The translations under genes and the position numbers were made by a program. From an uncultured Desulfosarcina sp. (GTDB taxonomy: Bacteria; Desulfobacterota; Desulfobacteria; Desulfobacterales; Desulfosarcinaceae), in the NCBI RefSeq assembly GCF_963668215.1, contig NZ_OY764190.1:4650001-4714000 (forward strand): a DNA stretch of 64,000 bases. Direction: 5' to 3'. The notes under the pieces were generated by a model. It searched no databases. It saw only the letters and a program-made list of their open reading frames with translations, and was not told the origin of the DNA. This document shows positions 1-7,321 of this stretch, piece after piece. Numbering within the stretch: the stretch's first letter is position 1; each line of letters begins with the position of its first letter.

Positions 1-237
1 CAACCTTGGCGCAACGGATACGATTTGACCGAGTGCGGCGGCAGCGACGCCCATACCATCGAGGAAGTAGGGAGATTCGTTACCCGTTTCTTCGTTCCCG
101 TTCGAACGCGATCCGATTTGATCGCGGCACTGAAAAACCGGTTGTGCCGGCCTGAAGATCGCACCGATGAAGGCCTCTATGTGCCGGATTCCCGTCCTTA
201 TTTCATTCAAGCCGAGTCGGGCGCTTCGTTGCGGTAA
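1..237 (+). CDS. C-terminal end of a PHP-domain metal-dependent phosphoesterase (partial)
   Basis: The reading frame is open from the first base of the window and ends at a TAA at 235-237, so the 5' part of the gene lies outside. About 78 residues are visible. The stretch GGSDAH followed by EEVGRF is the usual last metal-ligand motif of PHP (polymerase and histidinol phosphatase) domain proteins, where the Asp-Ala-His contributes to the metal site near the C-terminus. That motif is seen; the family is inferred from it alone. The gene runs towards the convergent DUF1232 gene, whose stop lies only 3 bases away. The substrate cannot be told from this fragment. Confidence 0.6.
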   Translation, partial: QPWRNGYDLTECGGSDAHTIEEVGRFVTRFFVPVRTRSDLIAALKNRLCRPEDRTDEGLYVPDSRPYFIQAESGASLR

Positions 238-240
238 CTG

Positions 241-540
241 TCAAGACCGCCCCTTGCCCTCTTTCCAATCCCGATAGCGATAGAGATCCTTTTCAAGAAA
301 ATAAAGGCACCCCAGAAACAGGGCGGCATCGTCCAGTTGTCCCAATCCGGGGATGAAGTCGCCGATGAGGTCGGTGGGGATCAGCAGATAGGCCACGGCC
401 AGGATGAAGACGACTGCGGAGATCGAGGAGACGTCGCGATAACGCCCCTTGCCGTAATCGCGGATGAGAAGAATCAGCAATCGCAGGTCCTCGAAAAGTC
501 GCCGGATCAGGTTCGTGCCGCCGGGTGCGGGTTGGGGCAT
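241..540 (-). CDS. DUF1232 (YkvA-type) small membrane protein
   Basis: This 99-residue protein contains the diagnostic DUF1232 core, a hydrophobic segment followed by the IPTDLIGDFIPGLG signature at about residues 53-67, then LDDAAL and a second hydrophobic stretch. Proteins of this family are small membrane-associated proteins of unknown function. The N-terminal 35 residues are basic and probably cytoplasmic. The gene converges on the PHP fragment and is not in an obvious operon. The start at 540 gives a normal family length. Family assignment is firm; the role is unknown. Confidence 0.8.
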   Translation of the reverse strand: MPQPAPGGTNLIRRLFEDLRLLILLIRDYGKGRYRDVSSISAVVFILAVAYLLIPTDLIGDFIPGLGQLDDAALFLGCLYFLEKDLYRYRDWKEGKGRS

Positions 541-698
541 TTGATCTCCTTCCTTGCCGATGGGGCCGGGATGAAAGAAAAGGAACTACCACAACCTTAA
601 ATAAAACAAGCGTTGTACCCAAGTCAATTGACAAGCGTCCGTCTTTACCTCTACAGTAGCGCAACCATCGACAACGATCCCATCGGGAGAAACAAAGG

Positions 699-890
699 AT
701 GAATACCCAGACGCTGATACTGACCGTGATGATTTTCTGGCTGATCATGGGCTTGGCCTTTTTGTCCGCCTACTCGGAAGTGAAACGCACCGGCGGCACC
801 CTTGTGGATGCCATGCGCAACAACGAAAGTTTTTTCTTCATTATCAGCATTGTCGTGGGACTGGTGGTCGTGGCGTTCAAACTGGCGTGA
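699..890 (+). CDS. small two-helix membrane protein, hypothetical
   Basis: The 63-residue product has two hydrophobic segments, at about residues 5-25 and 45-62, separated by a short charged loop (SEVKRTGG). It should span the inner membrane twice. An AAAGG directly before the ATG and a GGGAGA a few bases further upstream could act as ribosome binding site. It ends 8 bases before the convergent trmJ stop. I do not recognise a family. The clean helix-loop-helix composition supports real coding, but its function is unknown. Confidence 0.55.
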   Translation: MNTQTLILTVMIFWLIMGLAFLSAYSEVKRTGGTLVDAMRNNESFFFIISIVVGLVVVAFKLA

Positions 891-897
891 TTCTCCT

Positions 898-1632
898 TTA
901 ACCGGACAGTTTCCTGCGCTGCCCCTCGATCCAGTCGATCCGACTCCACAATCCCTGAAGAATCCGAACCTCGCGGTCGCTCAGACCGCTGCGGCCGAAA
1001 AGCCGTCGGAAGGCCCGCAGGATATGGTCCGGGTTCTGGTGGTCCAGGTATTCGACCTCAAGCAGCGTTTGCCGCATGTGCTGAAACATGTTCTCCATAT
1101 CTTCAGCCCTGGCGGGGGGATCTTCGCCGGAAAGGCCGTTTTCGAGGTCCGCTTTTTCTTTGCCGAGTTCGTAGAGGACAAGGGCCACCGCGTGGGACAG
1201 GTTCATGGAAGGATAGGCGCTATCAGTGGGGATGGTAACGAAGAACTGGCACAGATCCAGTTCGCTGGTGTGCAGTCCCCGGTCCTCGCGGCCAAAAACG
1301 AATGCCACGCGGTTGTCCGGCGACAGGGAGCGCAGTCGGGCGGCCGATTGACCGGGAGTGAGGAAGTCCTGGCGATATTTTCCGAATCTGCGGGTCGTCC
1401 CGAAGGCCAGGTGGCAGTCCGCCAGGGCCTTTTCCAGAGTGGGGAAGACCAGGGCATCGTTCAAGATCGACTCGGCCGAAAGCGCCATGCGTCGGGCATC
1501 GAGAGAGCGATAGTCGCAGCAGGGATTGACCAGACGCAGCTTCGAAAAACCGAAGTTCATCATGGCCCGGCATACCGAGCCGACATTCAGCGGTCCCTGG
1601 GGTTCGACCAGAACGATGATGGTGTTGTCCAT
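898..1632 (-). CDS. trmJ: tRNA (cytidine/uridine-2'-O-)-methyltransferase TrmJ
   Basis: This 244-residue SPOUT-family protein methylates the 2'-OH of C32/U32 in the tRNA anticodon loop, using S-adenosylmethionine, in the cytoplasm. It opens with IIVLVEPQGPLNVGSVCRAM, the SpoU motif 1 with its conserved Asn and Arg. VFGREDRGL at about residues 112-120 is motif 2, and PSMNLSHAVALVLYEL at about 141-156 is motif 3, which forms the knotted cofactor site. The C-terminal 80 residues match the helical TrmJ extension. It reads away from pyrF, separated by about 250 bases. Confidence 0.9.
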   Translation of the reverse strand: MDNTIIVLVEPQGPLNVGSVCRAMMNFGFSKLRLVNPCCDYRSLDARRMALSAESILNDALVFPTLEKALADCHLAFGTTRRFGKYRQDFLTPGQSAARLRSLSPDNRVAFVFGREDRGLHTSELDLCQFFVTIPTDSAYPSMNLSHAVALVLYELGKEKADLENGLSGEDPPARAEDMENMFQHMRQTLLEVEYLDHQNPDHILRAFRRLFGRSGLSDREVRILQGLWSRIDWIEGQRRKLSG

Positions 1633-1886
1633 TTGACTTTTTCCGAAAACTTAAAATCGGGTAAGGCCCACGGCCAAGGCGAACGGTGCTCCATGGGCGC
1701 TGCTGTTGCCCGTGGGGATGCCGTTGCAAAACGGGAGGCCCTGCCAGCTGCTCGGCTACGAAAATGGCACAGCTATATGGCTGCTGTCAACGCCGCCCGA
1801 CACACATGGTTCTTTTGCGGTGATCCATATCGGGCTGTATGGATGCGTTCGCCGATGAGAAAATCAATGGCATGAGGAGAAGCATG

Positions 1887-2612
1887 ATGAAAACAGCCAA
1901 GGATTATATCGTTTTTCCCCTGGACGTTCCCGACCCTGAGCAGGCCAGGTCGCTGGTTACCCTCCTGGCCGAACACGTGGGCATGTTCAAGATCGGCCTT
2001 GAATTGTTCGTCCGGTCGGGGCCCGACCTGGTGCGCTGGATCACCAAAGCGGGCAGCGCCAAGGTGTTTCTGGATCTTAAGTTTCACGACATCCCGGTAA
2101 CCGTAAAACGGGCTATGGCCCGGGCAGCCGACCTGGGCGTTTTTTTCGCGACGGTTCACTGCGGGGAGAGCCGGGCGATGCTGGAGGCGGCGGTAGAGGG
2201 GGCCGGGGAACGCGTGAATGTGCTGGGTGTTACCGTGCTGACCAGCGTCAGTTCCGAAGACCTGGCCGAGGCGGGCTACCGAAAAGCCTATTCAACGGAC
2301 CTGCGGCAGTTGGTCATGAAAAAGGCGGCCATGGCCAAAAAAGCGGGATGTGCCGGCATCGTCTGCTCCGGCCAGGAGGTTCAGGCGGTTAAAACGGAGT
2401 TGGGGTGCGATTTTCAGGCGGTGACGCCGGGAATCCGACCGGCCGGTGAAAAGGTGGTTGCTGACGACCAGGCCCGGATCGTTACGCCGGCGCTGGCGAT
2501 CGAAAGCGGCTCTGACTACCTGGTGATCGGCAGGCCCATTCGGGATGCCGATGATCCCGTCGCCGCCGCACAGGCCATCACCGACGAAATTCAAGAGGTC
2601 TTACGGCCGTAA
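1887..2612 (+). CDS. pyrF: orotidine 5'-phosphate decarboxylase
   Basis: PyrF decarboxylates orotidine monophosphate to UMP, the last step of de novo pyrimidine synthesis. The catalytic Asp-Lys-Asp array is visible in LDLKFHDIP, with PLDVPD at the N-terminus and the phosphate-gripping SDYLVIGRPI near the C-terminus. Length (about 241 residues) is normal. The open frame extends upstream to 1839, but AGGAG at 1875-1879 places the start at one of two adjacent ATGs, 1884 or 1887; 1887 has the better spacing. The gene stands alone and converges on the end of the lysC operon. Confidence 0.92.
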   Translation: MKTAKDYIVFPLDVPDPEQARSLVTLLAEHVGMFKIGLELFVRSGPDLVRWITKAGSAKVFLDLKFHDIPVTVKRAMARAADLGVFFATVHCGESRAMLEAAVEGAGERVNVLGVTVLTSVSSEDLAEAGYRKAYSTDLRQLVMKKAAMAKKAGCAGIVCSGQEVQAVKTELGCDFQAVTPGIRPAGEKVVADDQARIVTPALAIESGSDYLVIGRPIRDADDPVAAAQAITDEIQEVLRP

Positions 2613-2637
2613 CGATTCTTCTCTTCAGGTGATGGGT

Positions 2638-2730
2638 TTAGCGGGTCAGGTAACGCCAAAGCGCCAGGGCGAGAACCACGGCACAGACAAAAAGCGCAAA
2701 GCGGATCTGTTCTGGTGAGAAGTGTTTCAT
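2638..2730 (-). CDS. 30-residue single-helix membrane peptide downstream of lysC
   Basis: This short ORF starts 14 bases after the lysC stop and encodes about 30 residues: a polar N-terminus (MKHFSPEQIR), one hydrophobic helix (about residues 11-24) and a basic end (WRYLTR). GAGAGGG lies just upstream, although its spacing to the ATG is short. The positive-outside-of-helix pattern is typical of real single-pass micropeptides. It would be the last gene of the phoH-lysC operon. No family is recognised, and length alone cannot prove coding. Confidence 0.45.
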   Translation of the reverse strand: MKHFSPEQIRFALFVCAVVLALALWRYLTR

Positions 2731-2744
2731 TCCCTCTCGATTAA

Positions 2745-3965
2745 TTAATCTTCCCGGTCCAGTCCAAAGGACGTATGCAGCACCCTGACGGCCAGTTCGG
2801 CATATTTCTCTTCGATAACGCAGGAAATCCGGATCTCGGAGGTTGAGATCATGATGATATTGATGTTCTCTCTGGAAAGGGCATTGAACATCAGCGAGGC
2901 GACGCCGGAATGGTTTTTCATCCCCACCCCGATAACCGACACCTTGGCGATGTTCAGGTCGCCGAATACCTCCTCGGCTCCGATTTCTTCGGCGAGCTTC
3001 TTCTCGATCTCCATGGCCTTTTTGTAAGCCGCCTTGGGAACGGTAAAGGTGAGGTCCGTCTGCCCGGTAGCCCGGGTGTTCTGGATGATCATATCCACCA
3101 GAATGCCGGCTTCGGCAATGGGTGAGAATATTTTGGCCGCGATGCCGGGCTGGTCGGGGACCTTTTTAAGAGTGATGCGGGCTTGATCAAGGTCGTGCGT
3201 GACGCCGGAAACGACCAGTTGCTCCTGTACGGACTCTTCCTGAACAACCATGGTGCCTTCCTCCTCTGAAAACGATGAACGGACATGGACGGGGATGTTG
3301 TACTTCTTGGCGAATCCCACCGAGCGGATCTGCAGAACCTTGGCCCCGAGGCTGGCCATGTTCAGCATTTCGTCGTAGGAAATCTCTTTGATTTTCCGCG
3401 CTTTGGGGCAGACGTTCGGATCCGCTGTATAAATGCCGTCCACATCTGTATAAATTTCGCAGACGTCGGCTTTCAGGGCGGCGGCAATGGCAACCGCCGA
3501 GGTGTCCGACCCGCCGCGGCCCAAGGTGGTGATGTTGCCCTTGATGTCGGCCCCCTGGAAACCGGCCACCACGACAATGTTGCTGGCCGCCAGCAGGCGC
3601 TGGATGCGGTCGGTGCCGATTTCCAGAATGCGGGCGTTGCCGTATTCGCAGTCGGTAATGACTTCGGCCTGGTGCCCTAAAAGGCTCTGCGCCCGGTACC
3701 CTAAGCCCTTGAGCATCATGGCCAGAAGGGCCGCGGTGGTCTGTTCACCGGTAGCCAGCAGGACATCCAGTTCCCGCCGGTCCGGTGTTTGCGTAGCCTC
3801 GTTGGCCAGGCTGATCAGGTGGTCGGTGATTCCGGCCATGGCCGAGAGAATAACGACCACGTCATTTCCCTGACTGTGGGTCTTGATGACCCGATTGGCG
3901 ACATTTTGAATTCTCTGTATATCGGCGACGGAAGTACCGCCGAATTTTTGGACGATCAATGCCAT
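2745..3965 (-). CDS. lysC: aspartate kinase with two C-terminal ACT domains
   Basis: The product phosphorylates aspartate to start the lysine, threonine and methionine (aspartate family) pathway. At 406 residues it has the size of the lysine-sensitive bacterial LysC type. VQKFGGTSV at the N-terminus is the kinase signature, and GRGGSDTSAVAIA at about residues 149-161 and TDVDGIYTADP at about 173-183 complete the kinase domain. Two ACT domains follow, from about residue 265 and about 340; these bind feedback amino acids, so allosteric control is expected. It follows tsaE by 34 bases in the leftward operon. Confidence 0.95.
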   Translation of the reverse strand: MALIVQKFGGTSVADIQRIQNVANRVIKTHSQGNDVVVILSAMAGITDHLISLANEATQTPDRRELDVLLATGEQTTAALLAMMLKGLGYRAQSLLGHQAEVITDCEYGNARILEIGTDRIQRLLAASNIVVVAGFQGADIKGNITTLGRGGSDTSAVAIAAALKADVCEIYTDVDGIYTADPNVCPKARKIKEISYDEMLNMASLGAKVLQIRSVGFAKKYNIPVHVRSSFSEEEGTMVVQEESVQEQLVVSGVTHDLDQARITLKKVPDQPGIAAKIFSPIAEAGILVDMIIQNTRATGQTDLTFTVPKAAYKKAMEIEKKLAEEIGAEEVFGDLNIAKVSVIGVGMKNHSGVASLMFNALSRENINIIMISTSEIRISCVIEEKYAELAVRVLHTSFGLDRED

Positions 3966-3999
3966 TTTCTTCTCACCTTCATCGGTTGATACCGGGGAA

Positions 4000-4500
4000 T
4001 TAAACGTCGATGTCCTTTAGCAGATCCGGTAAATCAAGTCCATATGCAATTATGCGGATCGACCGGCTGCTGTCTCCGGTAACGGTGAAGAACAGGTCCA
4101 GGCGGCAAGTGGGGAGGTCGACGGCATGCAGGCGTTCAGCCCATTCGACAGCGACGATGCCGTTTTCCTCGAAGATCTCCAGAAGCCCGATTTCATCGGG
4201 GTCGGCGGGTGACGGCAGGCGATAAAGGTCCACATGGAACAGGGGCCGCCGGCCGGGATATTCGTTGACCAGGGTGTAGGTCGGGCTGGTAACGGCAACG
4301 GTATCCGGAACCCCGAGTCCACCGGCGAGCCCCTGGACAAAGGCGGTCTTTCCGCTGCCCAGGTTGCCGAACAGGAAAAGGGCGAGAGGCTTTTTCAGTG
4401 CTTGGCCCAAGGCGCGGCCTAAGGCCATGGTTTGATCGGCCGACCGGGTCAGAAATTCGCGCTCGACGGCCTCGGGTCGATTGGATGATCCGGCGTTCAT
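4000..4500 (-). CDS. tsaE: tRNA threonylcarbamoyladenosine biosynthesis ATPase TsaE
   Basis: TsaE is the ATPase that cycles the TsaB-TsaD-TsaE complex making t6A37 in ANN-decoding tRNAs. The Walker A motif GNLGSGKTAF lies at about residues 45-54, and TSPTYTLVNEY and the HVDLYRL segment, both characteristic of the family, follow. The length of 166 residues is normal. Its ATG overlaps the nnr stop by four bases, so the two are translationally coupled. TsaB and TsaD are not in the window. Confidence 0.93.
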   Translation of the reverse strand: MNAGSSNRPEAVEREFLTRSADQTMALGRALGQALKKPLALFLFGNLGSGKTAFVQGLAGGLGVPDTVAVTSPTYTLVNEYPGRRPLFHVDLYRLPSPADPDEIGLLEIFEENGIVAVEWAERLHAVDLPTCRLDLFFTVTGDSSRSIRIIAYGLDLPDLLKDIDV

Positions 4501-6113
4501 TCTCCAGCAGGCCGTGTGGGATAGAAAAGTTCGTCCGTTTCCGGCCAGAAAAGACGGCCGTTTTCGCCCATAAGCGCTTTGATGGCCTCAGGAAGGGTAT
4601 CCATGACTTCCGTGGCCAGGTAACCCATGGGCGCCTTTTGGCTTTGCAACCGGTCTGCGGCCAGCCCGTGCAGATAGACGGCGGCCCGGGCGGCAAGGGA
4701 GATATCGAGTCCCTGTCCGATCAGACCGGCAAGCAAACCAGTCAGCACATCCCCCATGCCGCCTGCGGCCATGCCCGGGTTGCCGGTGGCGTTCAGGAAA
4801 ACGGTCCCGTCCGGACGGGCGACCACCGTCGCGGCCCCTTTAAGCACCAGATGAACCCCATGCTTTTGGGCAAAGTCGCGGGCATGACCGATGCGATCCT
4901 CCTGCACCTGGGCGGTGGAAAGGTCGCAGAGTCTGGCCATCTCTCCGGGGTGGGGCGTGAGCACCATGGGGGCGTTGCTTCGGGACAGGACAGCGGGATC
5001 CGCTGCAATCAGATTCAGGCCGTCCGCATCGATCACCATGGGGATCGGGCTCTCTTCGATCAGGCGTGCCAGCAGTCTACCCGTGGATGCGGCCGTGCCG
5101 ATTCCCGGGCCGACGGCCAGGCAGCGTTTGTCCTCGACCAGCGACCGGACCTTTTCAAAGGCAGATTCGTCCAGGGCGCCCTGTTCGGTTTCGGGCAGGC
5201 CCACGGTCATGGGTTCAATGACCATGGTTTCCAGAACAGGATTCAGCGATTCGGGAATGCCCAGGGTAACCAGGCCCGCACCGGCGCGCATGGCCGCGTT
5301 GGCCGCCATGGCAGCGGCACCGCTTTTTCCAGGAGACCCGGCCAGGATCAGCACGTGGCCGGCATGACCTTTGTGGGCTGTGGGCTGCCTTGGGGGAAAC
5401 GCATTGTTCAGCACGTCGGCGGTGATGAGGTGCTGCCGGCAACCGATAGCTTCGGCCACATGGGGCGGAATGCCGATTTCGATCACCTTCAGTTTTCCGG
5501 TGTACGAGCGGCCCGGATAGGTAAGATGGCCGACTTTGGCAAACCCGAAGGTAGCCGTGGCATCCGCACGGATGCATACTCCGCAGACTTGACCGGTGTC
5601 GGCGTTGAGTCCCGAGGGGATATCCACGGAAAAGACCGGCCGCTTCAGATCGTTGACGAAATCGATGACGGTCTTGAAATAGCCGCGGACGTCGGAAGAC
5701 AGGCCGGTGCCCAAAATGGCGTCGATCCAGAAATGCTGGTGCGCCATGGGCGATTTCTGTGATTCGAAGGCAGCCTCGTCGACGATTTCAATCACCGGAA
5801 CGCCCATGGCGTCCAGCAGCTTCAAATTGGCTGCGGCATCCCCTTGGATGCGGTCTTTCGGGGAAAACAAAAAGACCGTTGCCGGGATGCCTTTCTGGAA
5901 AAGATACCGGGCCATCACAAAGCCGTCCCCGCCGTTGTTGCCGCGTCCGGCGGCAATGCCCACCGGACCGGTGGACTGCCCGTAGATGGACTTGAGAAAA
6001 AATGCGGTCGCTCCGCGTCCGGCGTTCTCCATGAGCACGCGGCCTGGAACGCCGAAGGATTCGATGGTGGTCCGATCCATTCGACGCATTTCGTCTGCCG
6101 TCACCAGATACAT
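4497..6113 (-). CDS. nnr: bifunctional NAD(P)H-hydrate epimerase/ADP-dependent dehydratase
   Basis: Nnr repairs damaged NADH/NADPH hydrates. The N-terminal YjeF_N epimerase domain (about residues 1-220) carries AAGRGNNGGDGFVMA. The C-terminal ribokinase-like dehydratase domain (about 230-525) carries LTPHPGEMARL and the nucleotide/catalytic loop GGMGDVLTGLLAGL. The length of 538 residues fits the fused form. The gene is coupled to tsaE by an ATGA overlap and sits 42 bases after pdxJ. In many proteobacteria acpS lies between pdxJ and this gene; here there is no room for it. Confidence 0.94.
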   Translation of the reverse strand: MYLVTADEMRRMDRTTIESFGVPGRVLMENAGRGATAFFLKSIYGQSTGPVGIAAGRGNNGGDGFVMARYLFQKGIPATVFLFSPKDRIQGDAAANLKLLDAMGVPVIEIVDEAAFESQKSPMAHQHFWIDAILGTGLSSDVRGYFKTVIDFVNDLKRPVFSVDIPSGLNADTGQVCGVCIRADATATFGFAKVGHLTYPGRSYTGKLKVIEIGIPPHVAEAIGCRQHLITADVLNNAFPPRQPTAHKGHAGHVLILAGSPGKSGAAAMAANAAMRAGAGLVTLGIPESLNPVLETMVIEPMTVGLPETEQGALDESAFEKVRSLVEDKRCLAVGPGIGTAASTGRLLARLIEESPIPMVIDADGLNLIAADPAVLSRSNAPMVLTPHPGEMARLCDLSTAQVQEDRIGHARDFAQKHGVHLVLKGAATVVARPDGTVFLNATGNPGMAAGGMGDVLTGLLAGLIGQGLDISLAARAAVYLHGLAADRLQSQKAPMGYLATEVMDTLPEAIKALMGENGRLFWPETDELFYPTRPAGE

Positions 6114-6155
6114 ACCCTTTTCCTCTTTCGTGCTGTCCAGCGTACCGGAAAAATA

Positions 6156-6875
6156 CTACAGGGCGTCGATGAGTTCGCGCATCTGACGAACCGCCCGCTC
6201 CATTCCCACCAGGGCCGCCCTGGCCACAATGCTGTGTCCGATGCTGTATTCGTCGATCTCGGACAAACCCTTGAAGGCCTTGATGCTGTTGTAGCACAGG
6301 CCATGGCCGGCATTGACGCCCAATTTGAGTTTTTTGGCCAGTTTGGCCGCGTCGACGATTTTGGCGAAGGCCTGTCTGCGTCGTGCGCCGCCGTTGGCTT
6401 CACAGAACGTTCCGGTATGGATTTCGATCATGTCGGCACCGGCCTGATGGGCCAGTTTGATCTGTTCGGGTTCCGCATCGATGAAGATGCTCACCGGAAT
6501 CCCATTGTTCTGGAGGGCGCCGATGGTTTCGGCAATGGACTTGTTGTGGACGATCAGGTCCATTCCGCCTTCGGTGGTCACCTCTTCGCGGCTTTCCGGC
6601 ACCAGGGTGACCAACTCGGGGCGCACATCCAGCGCGATGCCCACCATTTCCGAGGTGGCAGCCATTTCCAGAATCAGCTTGGTCTGGACCACCTTGCGCA
6701 ACAAGCGCACGTCGCGGTCCTGAACGTGGCGCCGATCTTCGCGCAGATGACAGACAATCCCGTCGGCCCCGGCCAGTTCGGCCACCAGGGCGGCGGCAAC
6801 CGGATCCGGGTAGCTCGCTTTTCTGGCTTCCCGCAACGTGGCAATATGATCGATATTCACTGCCAAGCCCGTCAT
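6156..6875 (-). CDS. pdxJ: pyridoxine 5'-phosphate synthase
   Basis: PdxJ condenses 1-deoxyxylulose 5-phosphate with 3-amino-2-oxopropyl phosphate to form pyridoxine 5'-phosphate, the last ring-forming step of the DXP-dependent vitamin B6 pathway. The N-terminal GLAVNIDHIATLREAR, the CHLREDRRHVQDRDV segment, the TTEGG motif and the C-terminal NAGHGLCYNS are all family hallmarks. The length of 239 residues is normal. Only two bases separate it from the ybeY stop, so the genes are probably cotranscribed and coupled. Confidence 0.95.
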   Translation of the reverse strand: MTGLAVNIDHIATLREARKASYPDPVAAALVAELAGADGIVCHLREDRRHVQDRDVRLLRKVVQTKLILEMAATSEMVGIALDVRPELVTLVPESREEVTTEGGMDLIVHNKSIAETIGALQNNGIPVSIFIDAEPEQIKLAHQAGADMIEIHTGTFCEANGGARRRQAFAKIVDAAKLAKKLKLGVNAGHGLCYNSIKAFKGLSEIDEYSIGHSIVARAALVGMERAVRQMRELIDAL

Positions 6876-6877
6876 GT

Positions 6878-7321
6878 TTACTCCTCCTTACCGATCAATT
6901 TCATCAGTTCCTCGCTTTTTTGTTCCATGACAGCAGCCTCTTTTTCCGAATTCACGTGATCGTACCCTACCAGATGGAGAATTCCATGAATCAACAGCTC
7001 GTTGAAACGTTCCATTGTTTCCATTCCCGCTTCGCCGGCTTCGCGATGGGCCGTATCCGCCGATATCACCACATCGCCCAACAGATTCGGTGTGATGTCC
7101 GCAAAGGGGCCTTCCTGCATGGGAAAGGAAATCACGTTGGTCGGTCCTTCGTGGTTCAGGTAGGTTTGGTTGAGTTCCGCGATCTGTTCGTCGCTGACGA
7201 TCAGCACGGACAGCTGGGCATCAGGGTAGTCCAAGGCGCTTAATACGCGCTTTGCGGTCGTCCGGATATCTTCTTTCGCCAGCTTGTGGCGGTCTTGACG
7301 GTCTTCGATCAGTACTTGCAT
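6878..7321 (-). CDS. ybeY: endoribonuclease YbeY (16S rRNA maturation, rRNA quality control)
   Basis: YbeY is a zinc-dependent single-strand RNase acting on the 16S rRNA 3' end and in 70S quality control. The metal-binding signature HGILHLVGYDH is present near the C-terminus, and NVISFPMQEG is the conserved upstream block. The frame is open to 7351, but AGGGGA just upstream of the ATG at 7321 supports a 147-residue protein starting MQVLIED. The upstream 7TM-HD gene overlaps this gene by about 100 bases in another frame. Confidence 0.92.
   Translation of the reverse strand: MQVLIEDRQDRHKLAKEDIRTTAKRVLSALDYPDAQLSVLIVSDEQIAELNQTYLNHEGPTNVISFPMQEGPFADITPNLLGDVVISADTAHREAGEAGMETMERFNELLIHGILHLVGYDHVNSEKEAAVMEQKSEELMKLIGKEE

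Noticed and set aside
802..1875. 357-codon plus-strand ORF antisense to trmJ
   Set aside because: It lies opposite a clear TrmJ gene, has no family motif and is a GC-skew shadow frame.
4398..5762. 454-codon plus-strand ORF antisense to nnr
   Set aside because: Mirror frame of a well-supported nnr; composition (Gly/His/Arg-rich) is not protein-like.
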